7,665 bases of DNA from contig JAPXLN010000037.1 of NCBI GenBank assembly GCA_033809515.1, forward strand, positions 1 through 7,665. Reading direction: 5' to 3'. The DNA is from JAPXLN01 sp033809515. Lineage in GTDB: Bacteria > Bacillota > Sulfobacillia > Fermentithermobacillales > Fermentithermobacillaceae. The notes under the pieces are model-generated. The model searched no databases. It was given only the letters and a program-made list of their open reading frames with translations, and was not told where the DNA came from. Made by a program: the position numbers and the translations under genes. This document shows positions 1 to 6,177 of the stretch, in pieces (within the stretch, counting starts at the first letter, position 1; every line of letters begins with the position of its first letter).

Positions 1-1056
1 GCGGTACCTCTTCCAGACATCCTTCTCACCGTATTCGCCGAGTACACCCCAGACTTCCCAGCACAAATCATGGATGTCCTCGAAGCACCCGGCCGACCTC
101 TTCACGTTCTCAGCTGCCGCGTTCCCGTCTGCCACGGCCGCCATCTTCTCGGCTGCGCCAAGCATAAAACTCCCGCCCCAACATCGAGCCTCCGCAAGGC
201 TCCCGACCAAAAGGTGATGGAATCTGTGTCTGGCCTTCAGCGTCTCATCATCCACATTGTCAAGTCCAGGCTCTAAAACATACTTAATCCACTCATCGTA
301 GACGGCAAGGCCTGCCACGTAACCCTGGATCTCGGTCTTTTCCATGATAGACAGCCCCAGTTCAAGGACCCTGCGCACGGCATTCCCGGTGCCATTCCCG
401 GTGCCATTCCCGGTGCCATCCCCGGTGCCATTCCCCAAGCCGGTCTTGCGCCCTGTTTTCCTGCCTGTAATAATGACCTTCCACAGCCCATCGTACCAGC
501 CGGCCCTTCTGAACATTCCGTTGGGTTCCTTATCGCACGGTTCCCAGTCCTGGAAGTGACTCCAGCCAATGACCGTATCCCCGCCGTCATCATAGCCCGC
601 GATTATCAGACACTCAGGCGGACCAATTATGCCAAAGGCAAGCACGGGAACCCCCTTATCGATAGACTCGACTATTCTCTTCCTTATGAAATCACGATTT
701 AGGCCTTCCGGGTCTTTCTCAATAACCTCATATTCGTACCCCGCCCAGTCAAAAGCGTACCCTATGGTCGCCCCATGTTCGTTGACCAGCGTAAGGTCCA
801 GGCAACTCGTACAGAACTCCCTGTGCCAGAGGAGACCAAAAGCCATGCCCGAAGCAGCAACAAAGTCCACATTGCCTGTCCGCAACGCATACTTGCGGTC
901 ATGAGCTTCAATCTCCACAACCGGGTAATCCTCTCCCAAGTACTGCATAAGAGAAGTCATACACGAAGGAAAAGGAAAGCTCTCAGGAGCACGGTTGTCT
1001 CCGGTACTTCCAGCGAAGCCGACTTTCTCCACATCGAGAATCTTCTTGTTTGACAT
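1..1056 (-). CDS. BtrH N-terminal (C39-like) domain protein, 3' end cut by window edge
   Basis: A frame starting at ATG 1056 runs without a stop to position 1, giving 352 residues with the C-terminus missing. The weak Shine-Dalgarno AAGGAAG lies about 9-11 nt upstream. Residues 1-200 resemble the BtrH N-terminal family, a papain/C39-like fold. Cys32 in PSCMTSLMQYLGED sits where the nucleophile is expected. SGMAFGLLWH (69-78), VPVLAFGIIGPPECLIIAGYD (136-156) and GWSHFQ (164-169) match a Firmicutes subgroup as I remember it. Canonical C39 peptidases have His where this protein has GPPEC, so peptidase activity is doubtful. BtrH itself is an acyltransferase in butirosin synthesis, but the function here is unknown. 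Residues 208-225 are a Gly-Asn/Asp-Gly-Thr repeat that joins the domain to a helical C-terminal part (226-352), possibly DUF4872-like. There is no signal peptide, so it is probably cytoplasmic. The family call is moderately sure; the substrate is not known. Confidence 0.7.
   Translation of the reverse strand, partial: MSNKKILDVEKVGFAGSTGDNRAPESFPFPSCMTSLMQYLGEDYPVVEIEAHDRKYALRTGNVDFVAASGMAFGLLWHREFCTSCLDLTLVNEHGATIGYAFDWAGYEYEVIEKDPEGLNRDFIRKRIVESIDKGVPVLAFGIIGPPECLIIAGYDDGGDTVIGWSHFQDWEPCDKEPNGMFRRAGWYDGLWKVIITGRKTGRKTGLGNGTGDGTGNGTGNGTGNAVRRVLELGLSIMEKTEIQGYVAGLAVYDEWIKYVLEPGLDNVDDETLKARHRFHHLLVGSLAEARCWGGSFMLGAAEKMAAVADGNAAAENVKRSAGCFEDIHDLCWEVWGVLGEYGEKDVWKRYR
381..440. repeat. 12-bp tandem repeat, four copies plus a degenerate fifth
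   Basis: The unit CATTCCCGGTGC (plus strand) occurs at 381-392, 393-404 and 405-416. A copy with one change is at 417-428, and a decayed copy is at 429-440. It lies inside the BtrH-like gene. Twelve bp is four codons, so gain or loss of a unit keeps the frame and changes only the length of a Gly-Asn-Gly-Thr linker between the two domains. Confidence 0.95.
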
Positions 1057-1373
1057 TTCCTGTCACTTCCTTCGCCACGCCTATTCAGGAGCACCCTCGC
1101 CGAGTGGTTGTATTGTCTGTGTCCGGCAGATTCCCCTCCTTGTAACGGCAAAAACCTTACCTGAGATCATCGGGGACTTGCTGGGACATTCACGGGGAAT
1201 CACCTGAGAACCTGCCGGGGGGTGGGTTCGGGCTTTGGGTTTAGGGTCTGGGAATATGTCCGGCTCATCCCTGCCGGCAGCAAGCCCGGTGACGTACAAG
1301 TCCTTCCCCCTCTCTGCCCTGCCACGGGTAATCCCGCCGGTCCACAGAAGCGGTGCAAGCGGTGCAACGGTGG
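1057..1373. other. 317-nt spacer between mntA and the BtrH-like gene
   Basis: No convincing gene is present. A minus-strand frame that spans it has no good start site and unnatural Pro/Arg-rich composition. The spacer is GC-rich and holds a 10-bp palindrome CTGCCGGCAG (1271-1280), whose CCGGCAG can also pair with CTGCCGG at 1212-1218. An AGGAGGGG sequence on the minus strand (rc of 1134-1141) looks like a ribosome site but has no usable start codon at the right distance. I could not pick out a clear sigma-A promoter for the BtrH-like gene or a terminator for hepT-mntA. I recognise no riboswitch. Confidence 0.5.
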
Positions 1374-1808
1374 TCACAGGTCAGACTTCATAGATTCCAC
1401 AAATCTCCTGTGGCCGTATTCGTTCCGGACCCTCCTGAAATACTCCATATCCATGTACTCGCTGAGAACTCTGGCTTCGAACATGACTTTCGTTACCAAA
1501 TCCTGCATATACACAACTTTCCCATACTTGATGACCTGGAATTTCAGCACTTCGTCGGCGTCGTCAAGGATAACCAGGTCTATGTCTTCTCTGCGAAATA
1601 TCCCCACCAAATCATCTAGAACAGCTAGCTTCAGAAAGCCGTCTTCTTTGCGGCCGAAATACATAGCAATATCCAGATCGCTGTCTTGTCTGTTCTTGTT
1701 CTTGGCGTACGATCCGAATACATAGATAAGTTTCACTCCATATTCGCATACCAGCTCATATATGTGCTTGCCCAATGCTTCCTCTATTTCACCGGTGTTT
1801 TTCTGCAT
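1374..1808 (-). CDS. mntA: MntA, nucleotidyltransferase antitoxin of a type VII toxin-antitoxin pair
   Basis: This is a 144-residue minimal nucleotidyltransferase. The catalytic signature is complete: Gly32-Ser33, ten residues, Asp44-x-Asp46, exactly the GSX10DXD pattern of MntA antitoxins. A third acidic residue is Asp77 in EDIDLVIL. In studied pairs (Shewanella oneidensis), MntA uses ATP to add AMP groups to a tyrosine of the HEPN toxin HepT and so silences it. The start ATG 1808 lies 15 nt after the hepT stop, with a modest AGGA upstream, so the two genes are almost certainly cotranscribed with the toxin first. The length is normal for the family, and no frameshift or missing residue is seen. 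It acts in the cytoplasm. Kanamycin nucleotidyltransferase-like enzymes share the fold, but the adjacent HEPN gene makes the antitoxin role by far the best reading. Confidence 0.92.
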   Translation of the reverse strand: MQKNTGEIEEALGKHIYELVCEYGVKLIYVFGSYAKNKNRQDSDLDIAMYFGRKEDGFLKLAVLDDLVGIFRREDIDLVILDDADEVLKFQVIKYGKVVYMQDLVTKVMFEARVLSEYMDMEYFRRVRNEYGHRRFVESMKSDL

Positions 1809-1823
1809 ACGTCCCGCATCCTA

Positions 1824-2261
1824 TCAGTTCCAGTTCTCGGTCATCCATGCATTCACGTATTTCATGAACTCCACAAAGTCATCCAGCTCGTTCTCCAGAA
1901 CATGCAGTATCATTTCCGCATCAATCTTCGCATAATCGTGCACAAGCACGTTTCTGAAACCTACCAGCCTGGACAGTCTCTTTGAGAACGCTTCAGGAAT
2001 GACGCCCATCTGCGCCAGGGCAATCATTGTTTCTCTATAGGTAGATGGCTTACCGGTAGCTGTAACAGAGACCAAAATATTCCCGATATCAATGACACAT
2101 TCAATGCAGATCTGGATCCCTCTTTCAATTCCCCAATACCGGATCATATCCTCCTTGAGATTGCTCTTGTTCACATAGGAGTAAACCGGTTTCAGATATA
2201 GCAGGTTGTCTTCCAGTTCTCTTAGCTTCCTGCTGATGACATCGTAAACATCCCTAGTCAT
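1824..2261 (-). CDS. hepT: HepT, HEPN-domain RNase toxin of a type VII toxin-antitoxin pair
   Basis: A 145-residue all-helical HEPN protein. Residues 103-110, RNVLVHDY, give the RX4HXY motif: Arg103 and His108 are the predicted RNase residues, and Tyr110 is the position AMPylated by MntA in the studied family. The helices before it (11-24, 39-66) and WGIERGIQICIECVIDIGN (43-61) are typical of HepT. I chose ATG 2261 because a strong GGAGGG lies 7 nt upstream (rc of 2269-2274) and the protein then has normal family length. The frame stays open about 270 nt further upstream, but that extension looks unlike HepT. HepT acts on RNA in the cytoplasm (tRNA or mRNA, depending on the system). All key residues are present, so the toxin is probably active. 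Its partner mntA follows after 15 nt. Confidence 0.92.
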   Translation of the reverse strand: MTRDVYDVISRKLRELEDNLLYLKPVYSYVNKSNLKEDMIRYWGIERGIQICIECVIDIGNILVSVTATGKPSTYRETMIALAQMGVIPEAFSKRLSRLVGFRNVLVHDYAKIDAEMILHVLENELDDFVEFMKYVNAWMTENWN

Positions 2262-2299
2262 ATTCCAGCCCTCCAGCCAGCCTGCGGCTCTCTGCTCAT

Positions 2300-2327
2300 A
2301 GTCTACCATGAACCAAGCATCCAGCAA
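2300..2327 (-). promoter_or_regulatory. possible promoter of hepT-mntA
   Basis: On the minus strand TTGCTG (rc of 2322-2327) and TAGACT (rc of 2300-2305) are 16 nt apart. A start point just downstream would leave a leader of about 30 nt carrying the GGAGGG site of hepT. Both boxes match the sigma-A consensus only partly, so this is a candidate and no more. Confidence 0.25.
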
Positions 2328-2453
2328 CTCCCAATGGATAAGGTTTAAGGAAGCAATGAGAGCCGTCAGTGATCTATCAACACTCCAACAACGCTTGGGT
2401 CTGCAAATCCTGCATGCGCGCCGGAAATCGCCCCAGAATACTCCCTGGGGTGA

Positions 2454-2481
2454 TTGCTTTGCCCCAAAAAGAGCATAGAAT
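2454..2481 (+). promoter_or_regulatory. candidate sigma-A promoter for the Thr-rich lipoprotein gene
   Basis: TTGCTT at 2454-2459 and TAGAAT at 2476-2481 are 16 nt apart; the -10 box matches TATAAT at five of six places, while the -35 box is poor. It would give a leader of roughly 120 nt that includes the 2536-2576 stem-loop before the ribosome site. Confidence 0.4.
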
Positions 2482-2606
2482 TCTGAAACGCAAAGGGATA
2501 ATGCCCGGGTCACTGCATTGGAAAGCATCTATCTCACCTGAGAATCCTATGGGAAATGCCCCGGGGCTTTTCAGGTCTGGTTCATTTGAGAGAGGGGTGA
2601 ATCAGT

Positions 2607-3242
2607 GTGAAAAAAGGTTCAGTCTCTGTGGTAGCGGTGTTGCTTAAGGTGCTTCTTACGGTGGTGGTTGCGGTTGCCGGTTTGACACTAGTGGGCTGTG
2701 GGGGTAAGGCTGAGTCTTCAAAACCATCGGTGACGGCGACGACAACAATACCGCCTACGACAACCATCAAGCATGCTACGACAACGACTGCAGCACCGCC
2801 TACGACGACTACGACCAACCCACCTGCCACAACGACTGCAGCGCCGCCTACGACGACTACGACCAAGCAACCTGCGATAACGACTACCGCACCGCCTACG
2901 ACGACAACCAAACCGCCTACAACAACGACCGCAAAAACAACGACAATCAAGACGATTCCAACCTTGACCGTAACAGTAACAACCAAACCGCCTACAACAA
3001 CGACCGCAAAAACAACGACAATCAAGACGATTCCAACCTTGACCGTAACAGTAACAACCAAACCGCCTACAACAACGACGACAACAATGAAGACATTCCC
3101 AACAACGACCATATCAATAAGGCCAACCACGACAACGACAACAATAAAGACGTTCCCAACAACGACCATCATCACCATAACAACAATAAAGCCGCCACCC
3201 ATCACAACAACAATAAAACCAACTTTTACAACGCGGCGGTAA
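2607..3242 (+). CDS. Thr/Pro-repeat surface lipoprotein, function unknown
   Basis: A 211-residue protein from a GTG start with a good ribosome site (AGGGGTGA, about 6 nt upstream). Residues 1-30 are a lipoprotein signal peptide: Lys2-Lys3, a hydrophobic stretch, then the lipobox LVGC with Cys31 as the lipidated residue. By my count about half of the 180 residues after Cys31 are threonine, set in blocks of TTTT with PP, Lys and Ile. Two identical 25-residue repeats begin PPTTTTAKTTTIK. No folded domain, catalytic motif or cell-wall anchor is seen, and it ends in TTRR. Expected role: a membrane-anchored, extended, mucin-like stalk outside the cell, possibly glycosylated. Either it is complete as a spacer-like protein, or a C-terminal domain has been lost. 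The YfhO gene follows on the same strand. The lipoprotein call is secure; the role is inferred. Confidence 0.8.
   Translation: MKKGSVSVVAVLLKVLLTVVVAVAGLTLVGCGGKAESSKPSVTATTTIPPTTTIKHATTTTAAPPTTTTTNPPATTTAAPPTTTTTKQPAITTTAPPTTTTKPPTTTTAKTTTIKTIPTLTVTVTTKPPTTTTAKTTTIKTIPTLTVTVTTKPPTTTTTTMKTFPTTTISIRPTTTTTTIKTFPTTTIITITTIKPPPITTTIKPTFTTRR
2781..2876 (+). repeat. 48-bp tandem repeat, two near-identical copies
   Basis: ACAACGACTGCAGC at 2781 recurs at 2829 with the same following sequence apart from scattered changes. This encodes two copies of TTTAAPPTTTTT plus a four-residue linker (16 residues per unit). A third, more diverged TTTAPPTTTT follows. Confidence 0.8.
2904..3079 (+). repeat. 75-bp tandem repeat, two perfect copies plus 26 nt of a third
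   Basis: Positions 2904-2978 and 2979-3053 are identical base for base, and 3054-3079 repeats the first 26 nt before diverging. The unit is 25 codons, so copy number can change without shifting the frame. Perfect identity, including third codon positions, points to a recent duplication. Confidence 0.95.
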
Positions 3243-3519
3243 TTGCGAAAACGGCAGCAGCTGAGGAGGAGTTCCCTCTTCTCGCGTCAAATCGAACGAA
3301 AATGAACCCGGCTCCGTCGAGGTGTTGTAGCGCACAAACACCTGTACCTCAACGGAGTTTTCAGACGCATTGCCGGTAACTCCGAATGTTGTCTTCCCGG
3401 GCGGCGGAAACGGATTTTTGCCGCCCGGGAAACTGCAGGAGTGATTTTGTCTGCGGACCCCATGCAGGAAGCCATGCAAGATACGATGCACACACCATGG
3501 AGGACGTCACACAGAGAAC
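3243..3519. other. 277-nt spacer between the lipoprotein and yfhO genes
   Basis: No plus-strand gene is present. The spacer holds a perfect 12-bp inverted repeat (3394-3431) and three ATGCA motifs spaced exactly 12 nt apart at 3462, 3474 and 3486. The minus strand between about 3232 and 3427 has an open frame whose peptide looks protein-like (see findings). I see no confident promoter for yfhO; TACGAT at 3482-3487 could be a -10 box but lacks a matching -35 box. Confidence 0.5.
3394..3431. repeat. perfect 12-bp inverted repeat, strong stem-loop
   Basis: TTCCCGGGCGGC (3394-3405) is the exact reverse complement of GCCGCCCGGGAA (3420-3431), with a 14-nt loop. The stem is very GC-rich, so it should fold stably in RNA or act as a palindromic site. 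No T-run follows on either strand, so it is not a standard intrinsic terminator. It could weaken read-through between the two plus-strand genes, stabilise the 3' end of the lipoprotein mRNA, or be a REP-type element. Confidence 0.85.
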
Positions 3520-6177
3520 ATGAAAACCCGGTTCAGAACATACTGCTTCTACCTGGTCGTTTTTGCTGCAGCCCCATGCCTGCTGCTGATGATCTATGCA
3601 GCGATGAGGGTCTATCCGTTTGGGCAGAACTCGGTCCTGACCCTTGATCTCAACGCTCAATACATCTACTACTACGAGGCCTTCCGGGACGCCTTTCTGG
3701 GAGACAGGAGCTTGCTCTACTCGTTCAGCCGCACCCTGGGCGGTGAGATGATAGGCCTCTACGCCTACTACCTGGCCAGTCCGTTTTCGCTGGTTCTGCT
3801 GGTTTTCCCGAAAACGCTGATTACCGAGGCCATACTGTGCATGATCCTCCTGAAGGTAGGCGCAGCCGCTCTCACCTTCGCCATCTACCTCAGAAGGTCC
3901 AGGAAAGCAAAGCCTGGGCACACGTTTCTGTTTTCCCTCATGTACGGGCTTATGTCTTACATGGTCGTGCAGGCCATGAACCCCATGTGGCTGGACGGCC
4001 CCATTCTGCTTCCTCTCATTCTCCTTGCCGTCGAAGACCTTATAGACAACGGCCGGTACAGCTTCTTCGTGGTCTCTCTGGCGGCACTGTTCGTGGCCAA
4101 TTTCTACATAGGCTATATGACCGGCCTTTTTACTCTGCTCTACTTCCTCTGCTACCTGTCTGCAAGCGACGCCGAGTTAAAAGCGTCTGAAAAGGTGCGA
4201 AGGTTCGGGACCTTCGCCGGGGCCTCCCTGTTGTCGCTGGGCGGTTCCATGTGGCTGCTGTTACCCACGTATCATTCACTGAAGATGGGAAAGTTCGGGT
4301 TTACATCGCCTGATTTTGCGCCCAGGCAACAGGTAGATCCTTTTGACCTGCTGTGCAAAATGCTGCCTGCAACCTACGACTCAGTCAACTATCACGGGTA
4401 TCCGTTCATATACTGCGGTCTCCTTACGCTGCTACTCCTGGTGTTCTACTTTAGCGCACGGAGCATTCCCCTGAAGAAAAAAAGCGCCGCCGCACTACTG
4501 ATCGGCGTACTCATGATGTGCTTTATGGTCAGCACCCTGGACACCGCCCTGCACGGGTTTCAGCGTCCGGTCTGGCTCAATGGCAGGTATTCATTTGTCC
4601 TATCGTTCTTCCTGCTAACCTTTGCTTACGAAGGGTACACTGCCCTTAGAGATATTGACCGCAAGGCCATGGTCAAAACCTGTCTGGCGCTGCTGCTGCT
4701 CACGGCGTTTATAGGGAGAGCCGGTTACGAATTCATCGAACCCGAAGTAACCATCTGGCTAACCTATGCCTTCCTTATCGCCTACACCGTGCTTCTGTCT
4801 GGCCTGAGAAAAAGCACCATCAGCCCCGACCCGGATTTGGACTTCAGGCTGTTCAAGTCACATGCAGCGCGTACAGTGTCCAGGCACCGCATAGGGGAGA
4901 CCGTCCTAATACTCGTTGTGTCACTTGAGCTGTTAGTGAATGCCTATGCCATGCTCATTGGGGCGCACAAAGAGGTCTATTTCAGTGACCGAAAGTCTTA
5001 CCGGGACTATTTCGACAGGCTCTATGCTGCCGTCGATTACCTGGAGCTGACGGACAACGGGTTCTACCGCACCGAGACAGTGCTGCGGCGCACAGTAAAC
5101 GACCCTATGGCTCTGGGGATAAACGGCATCTCTCATTCAAGCTCCACGCTGAACAGCAAAGTGATCGATCTCCTCTACAAACTGGGATTCAGCTCAAGAG
5201 AACATTGGACCAGGTACAAAGGAGCCACCATTTTGACCGATTCCCTTCTGGGGATCAAATACGTAATCTCTGAGGAGGCCGTCAACAACCGGTATGAACC
5301 CGTCTTCACTCAGAATGGAGTTGCGGTCTACAAAAACCCCTACGCCCTGCCCGTCGCATTGGCGGTACACAGGGATTACGCAAAAGTGACCCTTGACTCC
5401 CCCGACCCCTTTGTCAACCAGAACGCCTTGCTCAGCTCCATCCTTGGCCGGCCTTACGAAGGGTTCTTCAAGCTGCTGCCGGTAAACGGGGTCGTTTTCG
5501 AGAACATGACCGCAACTGAAGCAGAAGACTGCGTGTGTTACAGCGCCGTCGATCCCGGGGAAAACGCGCACATCGAATACATCCTGGGGACTGCCGGCGA
5601 AAATGAGATGTACATGTACCTCTATTCGGAGTATCCCCGCAAGGTGAATCTATGGAAAGACCAGGAGTACCTTGATACGTTCTTCGACTATGAATCCGTC
5701 TGCATCATGCCCCTTGGATCCAATCCCGGCAAAGAGACCATTTCGCTTATCACCACGCCCACAGAAGACGAGTACTGCCTAAATCAAAACATGTTCTACT
5801 ACCTAGACACGCCCTTGTTTGAAACAGCCATGGCTGAACTGGAAAAGAACAAAGCAGAGGTTGAGAGAATCTCCGAAACCAAACTAAGGCTCGTTGTTGA
5901 GGCCAAAGAAGACGACATCCTCTTCACCTCCATCCCCTATGAGGAAGGGTGGAGCGTCAGGGTCAACGGTAAGAAAGCTCAAACATTCTGCGCCGCCCAG
6001 GCCCTGCTTGCAGTTGAACTTGGCCCGGGCAGGCAGGTAGTCGAAATGCGGTTCATCCCCTCAGGCCTTATCCCGGGCAGTTTGGTCTCACTGGCTGCCT
6101 GGACCTTATTTGCGGGCCTGCCGATCGCCCGGCGCAGGGCAAATCAGCATGGTCCTATACACCCGACCAGTTCCTAA
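3520..6177 (+). CDS. yfhO: YfhO-family polytopic membrane protein (GT-C-like glycosyltransferase family)
   Basis: At 885 residues this is close to the length of Bacillus subtilis YfhO. The first membrane helix (about 9-30) is followed by the outside loop VLTLDLNAQYIYYYEAFRD (39-57). Asp43 lies where GT-C enzymes carry their conserved acidic residue. The family signature continues with SFSRTLGGEMIGLYAYYLASP (about 68-88) and NPMWLDGPILLPLIL. About a dozen helices fill residues 1-480, then a large soluble outer region and a last helix near 858-875. The final outer stretch SIPYEEGWSVRVNGKKA is typical of YfhO. In B. subtilis YfhO is linked to sugar decoration of lipoteichoic acid. The acceptor here is unknown; the upstream Thr-rich lipoprotein is a candidate. 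ATG 3520 is the only fitting start; GGAGGA lies 15 nt upstream, rather far. The 3' end overlaps the convergent DUF308 gene. Confidence 0.88.
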   Translation: MKTRFRTYCFYLVVFAAAPCLLLMIYAAMRVYPFGQNSVLTLDLNAQYIYYYEAFRDAFLGDRSLLYSFSRTLGGEMIGLYAYYLASPFSLVLLVFPKTLITEAILCMILLKVGAAALTFAIYLRRSRKAKPGHTFLFSLMYGLMSYMVVQAMNPMWLDGPILLPLILLAVEDLIDNGRYSFFVVSLAALFVANFYIGYMTGLFTLLYFLCYLSASDAELKASEKVRRFGTFAGASLLSLGGSMWLLLPTYHSLKMGKFGFTSPDFAPRQQVDPFDLLCKMLPATYDSVNYHGYPFIYCGLLTLLLLVFYFSARSIPLKKKSAAALLIGVLMMCFMVSTLDTALHGFQRPVWLNGRYSFVLSFFLLTFAYEGYTALRDIDRKAMVKTCLALLLLTAFIGRAGYEFIEPEVTIWLTYAFLIAYTVLLSGLRKSTISPDPDLDFRLFKSHAARTVSRHRIGETVLILVVSLELLVNAYAMLIGAHKEVYFSDRKSYRDYFDRLYAAVDYLELTDNGFYRTETVLRRTVNDPMALGINGISHSSSTLNSKVIDLLYKLGFSSREHWTRYKGATILTDSLLGIKYVISEEAVNNRYEPVFTQNGVAVYKNPYALPVALAVHRDYAKVTLDSPDPFVNQNALLSSILGRPYEGFFKLLPVNGVVFENMTATEAEDCVCYSAVDPGENAHIEYILGTAGENEMYMYLYSEYPRKVNLWKDQEYLDTFFDYESVCIMPLGSNPGKETISLITTPTEDEYCLNQNMFYYLDTPLFETAMAELEKNKAEVERISETKLRLVVEAKEDDILFTSIPYEEGWSVRVNGKKAQTFCAAQALLAVELGPGRQVVEMRFIPSGLIPGSLVSLAAWTLFAGLPIARRRANQHGPIHPTSS

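Larger units (their letters stand above)
2262..2606. other. 345-nt divergent spacer between hepT and the Thr-rich lipoprotein gene
   Basis: Promoters for both directions should lie here. Visible elements are a candidate minus-strand promoter near 2300-2327, a candidate plus-strand promoter at 2454-2481, and CCCCAG/CTGGGG arms (2431-2436 and 2445-2450, 8-nt loop). There is also a longer pairing ACCTGAGAA (2536-2544) with TTTTCAGGT (2568-2576), including one G-U pair. None has a T-run that would make a terminator. The minus strand is open in the hepT frame up to about 2528, but the predicted peptide matches nothing I know. Confidence 0.5.

Noticed and set aside
273..593. Minus-strand frame with a GMAP repeat
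   Set aside because: Out-of-phase reading of the same 12-bp repeat inside the BtrH-like gene, whose own frame is open across the whole region.
1200..1250. TCACCTGAGAA followed by GGTCTGG, present at 1200 and again at 2534
   Set aside because: Same chance argument; the sequence between does not align and the stem at 2536-2576 cannot form at 1200.
1231..1262. GAATATGTCCG shared by 1252-1262 and 6823-6833 in two spacers, with partial similarity before it
   Set aside because: A shared 11-mer, or 18 of 22 matching bases, is expected about once or more by chance in 7.7 kb on both strands. Only a genome-wide search could make it a real element.
1081..1377. Minus-strand 98-residue frame filling the gap before the BtrH-like gene
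   Set aside because: It starts at a GTG inside the end of mntA without a ribosome site, and its composition is Pro/Arg-rich with no known pattern.
1222..1725. Plus-strand 167-residue open frame
   Set aside because: Antisense to mntA, whose catalytic motifs prove the minus strand is coding.
2781..3079. Tandem repeats considered as a CRISPR array
   Set aside because: The units are contiguous with no unique spacers and lie in frame inside a coding region.
2582..3205. Minus-strand 207-residue Val/Gly-rich open frame
   Set aside because: It is the antisense of the Thr repeat: ACN codons read as VVVV on the other strand. No ribosome site or domain; the plus frame has a clear lipoprotein signal.
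3361..3921. Minus-strand 186-residue open frame
   Set aside because: Mostly antisense to the 5' part of yfhO; no start signal or family resemblance.
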